From Hibiscus mutabilis (taxonomy: Eukaryota; Streptophyta; Magnoliopsida; Malvales; Malvaceae), in the NCBI GenBank assembly GCA_019671005.1, contig CM033714.1, positions 57,893,741 to 57,957,740 on the forward strand: a stretch of DNA of 64,000 nt. The letters are read 5' to 3'. Position 1 is the stretch's first letter; every line of letters starts with the position of its first letter. The translations under genes were made by a program, and so were the position numbers. This document shows positions 1 through 9,945 of the stretch, one piece after another. The notes under the pieces were generated by a model. The model did no database searches. It was not told where the DNA came from and saw only the letters and a list, made by a program, of their open reading frames with translations.

Positions 1-1046
1 AACACATCAGTGATAACCATATTCACACAAGTCTCGTATGATACCTAGTTGGCGCATATTGCCTTACGCCACCACCCCTCTTTGGGTGTCTCCGTATGCA
101 TCCTTGATGCAGTATTGGCTATGTAATGATGGATACATTGCCTTTCCCACTTATGAGGTGCTCTTCTTACTCAACTCCACTATCGTCATTTGCCCAATGA
201 AAGCACACAAATGCAAACATGAACGAACTTGCTCTCGTGCCAGCAAGAAGTATCTATTCACATGCCCACACTCGCTTCACCATGATCTCAAATGGCCCTC
301 ATAGAACCCAGTCAAGCTGCGCCTCGTTCATGCACCCTTGTATCCCAACTTCTCGATAACACATAACATATTTCCCACAAACCAACCCGCTTAAATGTTA
401 TACGACATCAAGTGCAAAACTTGTGTCGCTTCTCCTCCACTCCATTTTTCTACGTCCACATTGACTATACGAAATAGACTCTCTTTGATTAAGCACAACT
501 GGCACACTCTCGGAAGGCATTCCATGATTATGCCAATTTTCCTCTTGATCAATTCACCATGATGCAAGTACTTCTAGGAGCCCCATTGTCATATCCAGCT
601 CAATAACTCAATTGTGGTCCTCTGACCCATTACACATTTTGATCCTATTTTGTCTTTGAAAGCAGCATTGCACCCAATTTTCCCCAGCTTCCCTATTATG
701 GATAACTCTAAGGACTCACAACCACACCTCGTATCAAACTGTATCAATTTGCACATACTTTTCTTTCTCATCCCTGCACTGCGAGGAGTAAGCACATCAT
801 CCTGCTACACTGATAGCCAACAACGAACCCTTAAAACATCAAGCACCCAGGGTGTCAACCATTGGCAGCACTCAATGAGTTCATAGATAAAAGAAGCATT
901 GTCGACACCACAGACAAGCACTATCGTGCCAAATACACTTCTTTTTCACTGAAGATTTCACGCGTCAGACAAGGGTATCTCTCAAGCCCTCCGTTTACGT
1001 GCAATCACCAACTTGACCAGCTGGCAGCATTTATATACCTGTAAAG
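1..1046. other. Unrecognised DNA, no supported gene
   Basis: Several short open frames exist but none resembles a known protein, and they overlap on both strands. Composition is less AT-rich than most of the window. It may be part of an older LTR-type element, since the tandem repeat that follows is of the kind found in long LTRs, but I recognise no coding domain, primer site or polypurine tract. Confidence 0.4.
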
Positions 1047-1400
1047 AGCAAATAAGCACCACCGTGCCTCAAGCCACATGCGCCACTACGCTAGGATAAT
1101 TACCATGGTTAACGATAAACACCGCGTGTGCACTGATTCCACGATAATCACCTAATAAGCACTACTATGCAGCCATGCGCCACTGCACAAGGACAATTAT
1201 CGAGGTTAACGACAGGCACCGCGTGTGCTCTGATTCTCTGACAATTATCCAATAAGCGCCCCTATGTTATAACAAAATCGAGCATCGTGTATACATCGAT
1301 TGCTATAGTGGTTAACAAAAGGCACCACGTGTGCACTGATCCCACTATAGCGTTACAAGTGCCTCAGCACAACAATACAACCAACAAGCACCATTGTGAA
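1047..1400. repeat. ~100-bp tandem repeat, about 3 units
   Basis: Three diverged units start near 1047, 1152 and 1251. Each carries an AATAAGC start, a GTTAACGA/GTTAACAA core and a CACCGCGTGTGCACTGAT-like segment (near 1112, 1218 and 1327). A partial fourth unit follows. The array ends just before the E1 insertion. Confidence 0.7.
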
Positions 1401-1660
1401 TAAAAGATCTCGTTGCAGAAATCACCTCGGTGATCCATGATAAGTGTTCAAAAGTACTATTTTTATTACCCTTTTTACTCATATTATTGTTAGACTTAAG
1501 CTCATATTAGTTGCATAATTAGCCATTCATGCATTAATTCATGTTTCTTTCCACCGTTGAGCTTGATTACATAACTTGGTGATTTTTGTGGAAAAAGATG
1601 TTGCTTTGGTGTGTTTTTTTGTGTGTGTGCATAATCACTTGCCAAAGCAAGGCTGGAACC

Positions 1661-1750
1661 AGTTGCCAGGGCAATGCATGAAGGAGATGCTGAGCTAGTT
1701 GCCAGGGCAATACTTGAAGGAGATGCCGAGCTAGTTGCCAAGGCAATTTT
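1661..1750 (+). repeat. ~39-bp tandem repeat in E1 LTR with TTGCC-NN-GGCAA dyads
   Basis: About 2.5 units, each containing AGTTGCCAGGGCAA or AGTTGCCAAGGCAA followed by a GGAGATGCYGAGCT-type segment. The same array is present in the 3' LTR at about 8266-8354. Confidence 0.75.
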
Positions 1751-1901
1751 CGACAAGGAATAAGATGATATGGTAGTCGAAATTGATGACTAGATAAGCC
1801 CAAGATGACGTGGAGAAAAGTTAAATTCCAAAGGAGTTTGATTTCCATGAAGAGGTTAAAGAGAAATTAAATCCCAAGAAGATAGAAGAAGTTCTAAAAG
1901 G

Positions 1902-2767
1902 AATTTAAATATAATAAAGAATTATATTATTTAAAGATAATTTAATTCCAACTTAACTTTCTCCTCAAGAAGGATTTTGACCTAGCCATCTCCTATTTAA
2001 AGGATCAAGCCGTCAAAGAGAGTTGAGCAAGAAGAGAGGGTTTTCGACAACTCCAAAGGGCAAGAAGGGAGAGATTTTGACAAGAGAGCAATGGGGAGAG
2101 AGTTCGATTTCTTCTTCTTCTTTTCTTTCATTAGATTCATGGTTTGGAGATTATTCTTTGTATATCTTTTGAACCCAACTATGAAATAATTTGATTGGTT
2201 GGGGTTATTGTGTTTAGTTGTTGTGAAAAATAATTGGATTTTGTTTAAGTAATAAGAGTTAGCACTTTCAATTCAAGGTTTACTCATTCTTGGTTCTTAT
2301 TCTTGTTTGCGAGTGAATTGGGAGATGATCTCGTAATTTAAATATAATAAAGAATTATATTCTTTAAAGATAATTTAATTCCAACTTAACTTCCTCCTCA
2401 AGAAGGATTTTGACCTAGCCATCTCCTATTTAAAGGATCAAACCGTCAAAGAGAGTTGAGCAAGAAGAGAGGGTTTTCGACAACTCCAAAGGGCAAGAAG
2501 GGAGAGATTTTGACAAGAGAGCAATGGGGAGAGAGTTCGATTTCTTATTCTTCTTCTTTGCTTCCATTAGATTCATGGTTTGGGGATTATTCTTTGTATA
2601 TCTTTTAAACCCAACTATGAAGTAACTTGATTGGTTAGGGTTATTGTGTTTAGTTGTTGTGAAAAACAATTGGATTTTGTTTAAGTAATAAGAGTTTGCA
2701 CTTTCAATTCAAGGTTTACTCTTTCTTGGTTCTTATTCTTGTTTGCGAGTGAATTGGGAGAGGATCT
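1902..2767 (+). repeat. Tandem duplication of ~433 bp within the 5' LTR
   Basis: Sequence from 1902 (AATTTAAATATAATAAAG) to about 2334 is repeated from 2335 to about 2767 with few differences. The 3' LTR has this segment only once (from about 8509). The duplication therefore arose in one LTR, either after insertion or in a parental copy. Confidence 0.88.
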
Positions 2768-3431
2768 CGTAACTTCATCTATTTATCTAATATCGGGAGA
2801 CTTAGATTCAAGAAACAAATGAGTATGGTCTTTATTCAATTAATTGATGGTGAAGATTAATCCGGCTTAGGAATAAGTTAAGGATTTCAATGGCTAAGAG
2901 GAGCGCATGATTGGTTGTTGTTCACCCTTGATTCACGCAGGGATGTATTATCAAGGCATGCACAAGTAGCTAGAGTTTTGACTTAGGGATAAGAAGAAAC
3001 CATTGAAGAATGCTCTACCGAACCTTGAAGTTGCTGCCCAGACGCCCAAGTAGTTGCCCAGCTAGTCGCCCAGGCAACCATCGATTAATTGCCAAGGAAA
3101 CCCCCCGCTGTGCAAGTTGCCACGGCAACTGAGTTGCCCTTGCACTCCTTTACCAAGATGATCCAATAGGCTATCATTCCACAACCCACGATAGCCTGGT
3201 CTATTCCCTCTCTTTTGATTTCATCTATTCTTTTAGTTTATTGCTTCTAGTTTACTCGTTAATTAGAACTCGTATTATCAATTGTGTTTTTACTTTTCAC
3301 AGTGCAGTAACTTAAGCAAAGTGGCCTAAACCAATCCATATGGAGATGATACTCGATACTCATATCACTTTATTACTTGCGACGTGTATACTTGCACAAT
3401 TGTGTAACACTTATTACACGCAACAAGTTTT

Positions 3432-3449
3432 TGGCGCCGTTGCCGGGGA
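3432..3449 (+). promoter_or_regulatory. E1 primer binding site (tRNA-Asp type)
   Basis: TGGCGCCGTTGCCGGGGA lies six bases after the LTR end. It is the complement expected for the 3' end of plant tRNA-Asp, the usual primer of Athila-type elements. The same site, mutated, follows the LTR of E2. Confidence 0.88.
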
Positions 3450-3565
3450 TTGGCAATTGGTGTTAGTTGTTTTTGTTATTGCATTTTTTTTAGTTTTACT
3501 AACTTTTCTTTTCTGTTTGTTTTATCAAAAAACTTTTGGTGCGCTACAAGTTAAGGGACATCAAC

Positions 3566-3802
3566 ATGTCGGGAAATAAAAGCCGATCTATTCGAGAGTT
3601 GATGTTGGAAGATATGAATCAATCCAATGAAGAGTTTCTTGTACCCTTTGATGATTACCTATACCAACCGAGACAAGCCCAAAGAGCCTATACCGTGGAA
3701 AACTCTTGTGCTATGTGTGGAGAACATCATGTGTTTGAAAATTGCCCTCACATTTTCGGTGCATATGACTACACGGAGGACCATAGAGGGAACCAGCAGT
3801 AA
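3566..3802 (+). pseudogene. E1 gag remnant with CCHC-like zinc knuckle
   Basis: The frame from ATG 3566 begins MSGNKSRSIRELM, an Athila-like gag start. It passes within about 45 residues to a zinc-knuckle-like CAMCGEHHVFENC (C-x2-C-x3-H-x4-C spacing, as in many plant Athila gags) and then stops at 3802. Gag of this family normally has several hundred residues between start and knuckle, so the matrix/capsid part has been deleted. An upstream in-frame methionine (3536) lies closer to the primer site; 3566 is preferred because homology begins there. Confidence 0.7.
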
Positions 3803-3870
3803 AATTCTTCATGGTATGGTAAAAAAGCTCAAATTTTTTTTACCATAACAATTTTACCGCAACAACAGAT

Positions 3871-4629
3871 ATGTCATGGCAATGTAGTCCTTTTCAAGAG
3901 CATTCCAATTCCTTGGAGGAAACGTTGCTAGCTTCCTTGGCTAGACTTGACGGATCAATTGAAGATATTCGAGAGCTATCAAAGTCCATGGATACGAGGT
4001 TAGCTCAGTGGGATGCAACCTTAGGGGATTCAGAAGACCAATTGAGGAGATCCACATATGTCATGGATAACATGCACCAACAATCCATTCCAGGGGATAC
4101 TGATGTCCTAAGGCAAGAGGATAAGGAGCAATGCAAAGAAAGCTCTTCTATGTGTGGGGAACAACTAGAACCTCCAAGTCAAGAGGATGCTAATGAGAGA
4201 GACTGCCCAACACAAGATGAGCTTGAGCAACAAATTACCTCGGCAATGATTGAGGAGCCTGAATAGAGCAATGCCCCGACAACACTCAATGAAGCTGAGA
4301 ACAACAATACTACAGCAAATTCTAAGGAGCCTGATGCCCAGAAGGTTACAACATTGATGTTGAAGCAGGAATTCGTAGATTTCTCTCATCTATAGTTGCC
4401 ACGGCAATTACACGACCACATGCAAGATCAACGAGATGATAATACTTTGCCAATGGAATATGAGCAGTTAATGGTTGAACCTTTCGAATTCTTTAAAAAC
4501 TTACCTCGTCCATTACAGGTATGTCTTGAGGAATCGATGTTGGTAGATTTGAAGCCATCGAAATCTCTGCTGATGGAGATGTTTGAAAGGCCAAAAGAAA
4601 AAGGTGTTTTGATTCGTAATGCTTTTTAG
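3871..4629 (+). pseudogene. E1 region between gag and RT, unassigned coding-like frames
   Basis: An open frame at 3871-4266 (131 codons) has a heptad-like, charged stretch resembling the coiled-coil linker that follows the zinc knuckle in Athila gag polyproteins. A second frame at 4396-4629 has no domain I can name. The aspartic protease motif expected here is absent. Stops separate the frames. Confidence 0.45.
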
Positions 4630-4673
4630 AAAATTGGTTCTTCCCTTGACTTACAGCAAATTTTGGCAACTGA

Positions 4674-5440
4674 TTGCCATGGCAACGAAGGCTACATCCA
4701 ACCATGATGGAGTCCGACAAGAATGAGGTAATTAAATGGTTGGATGTTGATATATTTTTTCCTAATAATATATCCATGCCTTCAGGAACAGTAGAAAGGT
4801 GGAAGATGTGCATGGACTACAAGGGAACACGAAAGAAAGACACCTCTACCATGGTAACGCAAAAGGGAGTAGTGGCAAGCACATTGGCCAAACTCTTTTT
4901 GGGCAATATTGTCACCCGATGGAGGGTACGAATAGACTATAAGAAGTATCAGAAACGACCCTCCTCAAGTTTTCTCAGATATGCAGTAACATTAGAATAT
5001 GCATGATGGCACTCTTTTCTGACATGGTCGAAGACTTCCTTGAGATCTTCATGGATGATTTTTCTGTTTTTGATAGTGACTTCGACAGTTGCCTCGACAA
5101 TTTAGAGAAGGTTTTGGCAAGATGTGAAGAAACCGATTTAGTCCTTAATTGGGAGAAGTGTCATCTTATGGTAGATAAAGGAATAGTGCTCGGCCACAAG
5201 ATTTCATCCAAGGGAATTGAAGTAGACAAAGCTAAGGTGGACGTGATCGAGAGACTACCCCCAACAAGATAAAGTCTTCAATTTTGATAATTCTTGCACC
5301 CCAAGCATTCGAAACCCTAAAGGAAAAGCTTGCATCGGCACCCATTGTCGTTCTACCAGATTGGACGCCACCCTTTGAGCTCATGTGTGATGCAAGTGAT
5401 TTCGTGGTAGGAGCAGTCCTAGGCCAACTCACATGTAGGA
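4674..5440 (+). pseudogene. E1 reverse transcriptase and RNase H fragments
   Basis: The frame at 4674-5006 has EVIKWLDVDIFFP followed, after a scrambled stretch, by RWRVRIDYKK, the RT entry motif normally WRVCIDYRK. From 5003 the frame carries FMDDFSVF with the catalytic DD pair, then LVLNWEKCH and LGHKISSKGIEVDKAK, diagnostic of Athila/Tat-type RT. After a stop near 5270, another frame shows FELMCDASDFVVGAVLGQ, the RNase H start with its catalytic Asp. The RT segment between the IDYRK and MDD motifs is deleted, so no active polymerase is possible. Confidence 0.85.
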
Positions 5441-5487
5441 GGACACGAATTTAGAGATATGTGATGCATTCCTGGATGAATAACTTT

Positions 5488-5855
5488 TAGTTGCCTTGGC
5501 GACCATGGATGTGCACGCCTCGGCAACCCTTGACGCCTCGAAAACTATATATGCGCATGCCTCGGCAACCTTCGACGCCGCAGTAGCTCTTGACGCGTAC
5601 GCCTCGGCAACCCTCGATGCTGCAGCAACCCTTGACGCCTTGGCAACCATGGATGCGCACGCCTTGACAACCCTCGACGCCGCAGCAGCTCTTGACGCGC
5701 ACGCCTCGGCAACTCCAGACGTTCACGCCTCAGTAACCACTGATACGCATGCCTCGACAACCATGGACGCGTATGCCTCAGCAACTCTAGACACACACGA
5801 CTTGGTAATCTTGGGAGCAGTCGCCATGGCAGCACATGCCTCGGCAATACCCTGG
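5488..5855 (+). repeat. Minisatellite in frame within E1 pol (Ala/Thr/Asp-rich)
   Basis: About 13 degenerate units of 24-30 bp built on GCCTCGGCAACC-CTYGACGCC. In the open frame 5496-6044 they encode repeats of the form ASATLDA, and the frame runs without a stop into the integrase zinc-binding region. E2 has no such array at the same place: there a short linker joins RNase H to integrase. Opposite-strand and out-of-frame open frames here are by-products of the periodicity. Confidence 0.82.
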
Positions 5856-6808
5856 TACGTGGATTTAGTTAATTTCCTTGTTTGTGGTATTTTACCTTAT
5901 GGCCTTACTCACCAAGGGAAGAAGCGGTTCTGCCATGATGATAAGCATTACTTTTGGGACGAGCCTCTTTTGTTTAAACAATGTGCAGATCAGGTCATAC
6001 GCCGATGTGTCCCTGAAGAAGAGCAGCAGAATGTACTCCGGTAATGTCATTCTTCACCCTATGGAGGATATTTTGGAGGAACTCGTACCGCATCCAAAGT
6101 TTTGCAATCTGGTTTGTATTGGCTAACACTGTACAAAGATGCCCAAGAGTTTTACAAGCAATGTGATCGTTGCCATAGGACGGGCAATATCACCCACAAA
6201 TCAATGGGCAAGCAGAAATTTCTAATCGGGAATTGAAAGGTATACTCGAGAAAGTTGTAAATCCCTCTAGGAAGAATTGGTCAGCAAGACTAGATGCCGC
6301 ACTTTGGGCATATCGCACTACATTCAAAACACCCTTAGGTATGTCCCCCTTCTGACTTGTCTATGGCAAAACATGCCATCTACCGGTGGAAATCGAACAC
6401 AAGGCATATTGGGCAATCAAGACCGTGAATATGGATTGGGAAAATGCCGGGCAAAAGCATTTGTTGGACCTCAACGAGATAGAAGAATTCTATGCACTCG
6501 CCTATAAAAATGCACAAATCTACAAGGAGAAAACAAAGCAATGGCATGACAAGAAACTATTGCCACGACAATTCATGCCAGGGCAACTAGTTCTCTTATT
6601 CAATTCTCGGCTAAAACTTTTCCCGGGAAAACTAAAATCAAGATGGTCGGGACCATTCGAAGTTGTCAAACCATTCTCCCATGGTGTCGTGATAATCAAG
6701 TCCATTACTGACGAACATGAATTCAAAGTTAACGGACAAATATTGAAGCACTACAACGGTGCCCATATAGAACGTAACAAAGAAGTTGACAGCTTAGGAG
6801 ATGCATAA
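5856..6808 (+). pseudogene. E1 integrase: zinc-binding N-terminus and C-terminal part, core deleted
   Basis: PWYVDLVNFLVCGILP starts the integrase N-terminal region. After a frameshift near 6040 come the second half of the H2C2 finger with CDRCHR (about 6165). The DDE core is then missing. Sequence resumes at about 6205 with NGQAEISNRELK and, after a stop near 6355, an intact 140-codon frame (6386-6808) containing RLKLFPGKLKSRWSGPFEV, typical of the Athila integrase C-terminus. The position just before the 3' non-coding region and polypurine tract fits. Confidence 0.85.
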
Positions 6809-8030
6809 GCATGCTCTCTTTTCGATATTTTCTTTTTATTTTTCTTTTTATTTATTTTTGGAATTTTTAGGAGATATTTTATTTTTCTTCATTATCTTAG
6901 TTTCCAGTTTTTCTTTGTTTTCTTTTCTTTTCCACAACAAGACTCACAACCACCATGCTAAGGAAATTCACTGCCGACTACTTGCCACAGCAACCACAAC
7001 AGAGATTGCCCAGGCAACAACAATGGCATCGGCAACTTTTGTTGCCCAAACATGGATCAAATCAAAGCAATGCTATTCACGCGGTATCAACCACAAGCAT
7101 TCAACCACCGACCGAAAAATGAATCAAGCAAACGGCACGAAGGAAACTTATCACTCGAGGTGTCGACCTCTCCATCTAAATCATTTCATTTAGTTTCTTT
7201 TAAATTTTGTTTCACTTTTTCATGCACTGAGAACAATGCTTCTCTCGAGTTTGGGGTGTTGGTTTCTAGTTAGCTTCATGTTTAGTTGCATTCATCTTTA
7301 GCAATCACATATAGGTTGCATATGTTACTTTCCATTCCTTTAATTGGATTTAATTGCTTAAGACTTGTTGAATATCCAATAATGAATTTTTGCCACTGCA
7401 CTTAATTGAAAGAACCTTTAATTTTAGGATTTCATGAAAAGAACTTAGAATTTTACTATGATGCTGAATGTTTTTTACACGGTTATGGCTTGTTGATTGA
7501 AAGAAACTTAGTGAACTTAGGTTGCTTAAAATTTGGGTAAATTTAAAATTGAAAATTAAAAGTTAAATTCTTGCTAGAGGTGCCCGAAACTGGCTCTAGT
7601 AGTAAATGCACTTTCTTGCTAGAGGTGCCCGAAATTGGCTCTAGTAGTTAATGTACATTAAAGAATCGCTAAAGGTGCCCGAAATTGGCTCTAGTCGACT
7701 AAAATAAAATGAGAAATTGCTTACTTTGCTAGAGGTGCCCGAAATTGGTTTAGTGAAAATAAAAATAAATGCCCTTGTGATTAAATTGATAAAAGCCTAT
7801 TGTTCACATAGAATCTTGAAAATCAACTTGTACACAACTACGCACACACAGTGTTACGAGCATTATAGTTTGGTTCCGGGTAATTTTTGTGCTATCGGAA
7901 AAATTAAAAGGTGATCATACTTTGTGCCACGGTTCTGAGGTTTGAATTCAAGTTTGAAGCATGTCTTTGATGATTAAAGTCTTAACAGGTAATTGTTAGT
8001 TTGCATTGCTTGAGGACAAGCAATAGTTCG
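6809..8030 (+). other. E1 3' non-coding region
   Basis: It lies between the integrase end and the polypurine tract. It holds a short array of TTGCC-type motifs (6980-7045), an A/T-rich stretch and the hairpin repeat array at 7573-7760. Short frames at 6801-7273 are not recognised. No env-like ORF is seen, in contrast to E2. Confidence 0.6.
7573..7760 (+). repeat. Four-copy ~50-bp repeat, each with a small hairpin
   Basis: GCTAGAGGTGCCCGAAATTGGCTCTAGT recurs near 7573, 7619, 7670 and 7727 with few changes. CTAGAG and CTCTAG are complementary, so the first three units can fold into a stem of about 6 bp around a 14-base loop; the fourth has lost part of the right arm. Confidence 0.8.
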
Positions 8031-8042
8031 AGTTTGGGGGTG
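8031..8042 (+). promoter_or_regulatory. E1 polypurine tract
   Basis: AGTTTGGGGGTG directly abuts the TGATAAGTG start of the 3' LTR, the place and composition expected of the plus-strand primer. Confidence 0.75.
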
Positions 8043-9647
8043 TGATAAGTGTTCAAAAGTACTATTTTTATTATCTTTTTTACTCATATTATTGTTAGAC
8101 TTAGGCTCATATTAGTTGCATAGTTAGTCATTCATGCATTAATTCATGTTTCTTTCCATCGTTGAGCTTGATTACATAACTTGGTGATTTTTGTGGAAAA
8201 AGATGCTGCTTTGGTGTGTTTTTTTGTGTGTGTGCAAAATCACTTGCCAAAGCAAGGCTGGAACCAGTTGCCAGGGCAATGCATGAAGGAGATGCCGAGC
8301 TAGTTGCCAGGGCAATACTTGAAGGAGATGCCGAGCTAGTTGCCAAGGCAACTTTCGACAAGGAATAAGATAATATGGTAGTCGAAATTGATGACTAGAT
8401 ATGCCCAAGATGACGTGGAGCAAAGTTAAATTCCAAAGGAGTTTGATTTCCATGAAGAGGTTAAAGAGAAATTAAATCCCAAGAATATAGGACAAGTTCT
8501 AGAAGGAATTTAAATATAATAAAGAATTATATTCTTTAAAGATAATTTAATTCCAACTTAACATTCTCCCCAAGAAGGATTTTGACCTAGCCATCTCCTA
8601 TTTAAAGGATCAAGCCGTCAAAGAGAGTTGAGCAAGAAGAGAGGATTTTCGACAACTCCAAAGGGCAAGAAGGGAAAGATTTCGATAAGAGAGCAAGGGG
8701 GAGAGAGTTCGATTTCTTTTTCTTCTTCTTTGCTTCCATTAGATTCATGGTTTGGGGATTATTCTTTGTATATCTTTTGAACCCAACCATTAACTAACTT
8801 GATTGGTTGGGGTTATTGTGTTTTGTTGTTGTGAAAAACGATTGGATTTTGTTTAGGTAATAAGAGTTTTCACTTTCAATTCAAGGTTTACTCATTCTTG
8901 GTTCTTATTCTTGTTTGCGAGTAAATTGGGAGAGGATCTCGTAACTTCATCTATTTATCTAATATCGGGAGAGTTAGATTCAAGAAATGAATGAGTATGG
9001 TCTTTATTCAATCTATTGATGGTGAAGATTAATCTGGCTTAGGAATAAGTTAAGGATTTCAACGGCTAAGAGGAGCGCAAGATTGGTTGTTGTTCACCCT
9101 TGATTCACGCAGGGATGTATTGTCAAGGCATGCACAAGAAGCTAGAGTTTTGACTTAGGGATAAGAAGAAACCATTGAAGAGCGCTCTGTCGAACCTTGA
9201 AGTTGCTGCCCAGATGCCCAAGTAGTTGCCCAGCTAGTCGCCCAGGCAACCATCGATTAGTTGCCAAGGCAACCCCGCTATGCAAGTTGCCAAGGCAACC
9301 CCGCTGTGCAAGTTGCCAAGGCAACCCCGCTGTGCAAGTTGCCACGGCAACTGAGTTGCCCTTGCACTCTTTTACCAAGACGATCCAATCGGCTATCACT
9401 CCACAACCCACGATAACCTGGCCTATTCCCTCTCTTTTGATTTCATATATTCTTTTAGTTTATTGCTCTTAGTTTACTCGTTAATTAAAACTCCTATTAT
9501 CAATTGTGTTTTTACTTTTCACAGTGCAGTAACTTAAGCAAAGTGGCCCAAACCAATCCCTGTGGAGACGATACTCGATACTCATATCACTTTATTACTT
9601 GCGACGTGTATACTTGCACAATTGCGTAGCACTTATTACATGCAACA
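8043..9647 (+). repeat. E1 3' LTR (1605 bp)
   Basis: Aligned with 1438-3425. It lacks the 433-bp duplication and has extra copies of a 26-bp repeat at 9259-9351. It ends TGCAACA, followed by the target duplication atcta. Confidence 0.92.
9259..9351 (+). repeat. 26-bp tandem repeat expanded in the 3' LTR
   Basis: About 3.5 units of AGTTGCCAAGGCAACCCCGC plus TGTGCA. The 5' LTR has only about 1.5 units at 3095-3137, so copy number changed between the two LTRs of one element. Confidence 0.85.
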
Positions 9648-9652
9648 ATCTA

Positions 9653-9945
9653 CCCCGCATACTCCACATGTTAAAGCGCTTGGTGTGAAATCAGACTACC
9701 CTGCTTACCCCACATGTTAAAGCGCTTGGTGTAAACTTGGGTTACCCTGCCTATCCATATGTTGAAGCGCTTGGCGTGAAATCGTGTCGCCCTGCCTACC
9801 CTTCTCGAGAGAGCGCTCGGCGCGACTCCTGACCACCCTGCCTGCTTTACATGTAGAGGCGCTTGGCGTAAGGCCCAAACCACCCTACCTACCCATACAT
9901 AGGAGCGCTCGGCGTAAAGCTGGACCACCATGCCTGGATCAGCAT
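9653..9945. repeat. 46-bp tandem array, about 6.5 units
   Basis: Units begin CCCTGCCTACCC-like and contain AAGCGCTTGGYGT. Starts are near 9653, 9699, 9745, 9790, 9836, 9883 and 9928 (partial). GC content is higher than in the surroundings. Open frames on both strands here come from the repeat period and are not taken as genes. Confidence 0.8.

Larger units (their letters stand above)
1438..3425 (+). repeat. E1 5' LTR (1988 bp)
   Basis: It matches 8043-9647 over its whole length. It is longer than the 3' copy because of an internal direct duplication (1902-2767), but it has fewer copies of the 26-bp TTGCC-rich repeat. Inverted terminal dinucleotides TG...CA are present. Confidence 0.92.
1438..9647 (+). 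mobile_element. E1: Athila-like Ty3/gypsy LTR retrotransposon, internally deleted
   Basis: Both ends are visible. The LTRs begin TGATAAGTG and end GCAACA. A tRNA-Asp-type primer site follows the left LTR, and a polypurine tract precedes the right LTR. The element is flanked by a 5-bp target duplication, atcca at 1433-1437 and atcta at 9648-9652 (one mismatch). Inside are fragments of gag, reverse transcriptase, RNase H and integrase in plus orientation and in Athila-type order. Most of the capsid, the protease, the RT fingers and the integrase core are absent, so it is a defective derivative. The first ~220 aligned bases of the two LTRs differ at about eight sites by eye, so insertion is neither very recent nor ancient. 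Confidence 0.9.

Noticed and set aside
38..1044. Short frames at the window start as genes
   Set aside because: No recognisable domain, overlapping on both strands, no promoter or splice structure that singles one out.
5429..5847. Minus-strand frames across the pol minisatellite
   Set aside because: Shadows of the repeat; the plus frame continues into integrase and is the meaningful one.
9653..9945. CRISPR-like spaced repeat
   Set aside because: Units are directly tandem and diverged with no unique spacers, in plant nuclear DNA.
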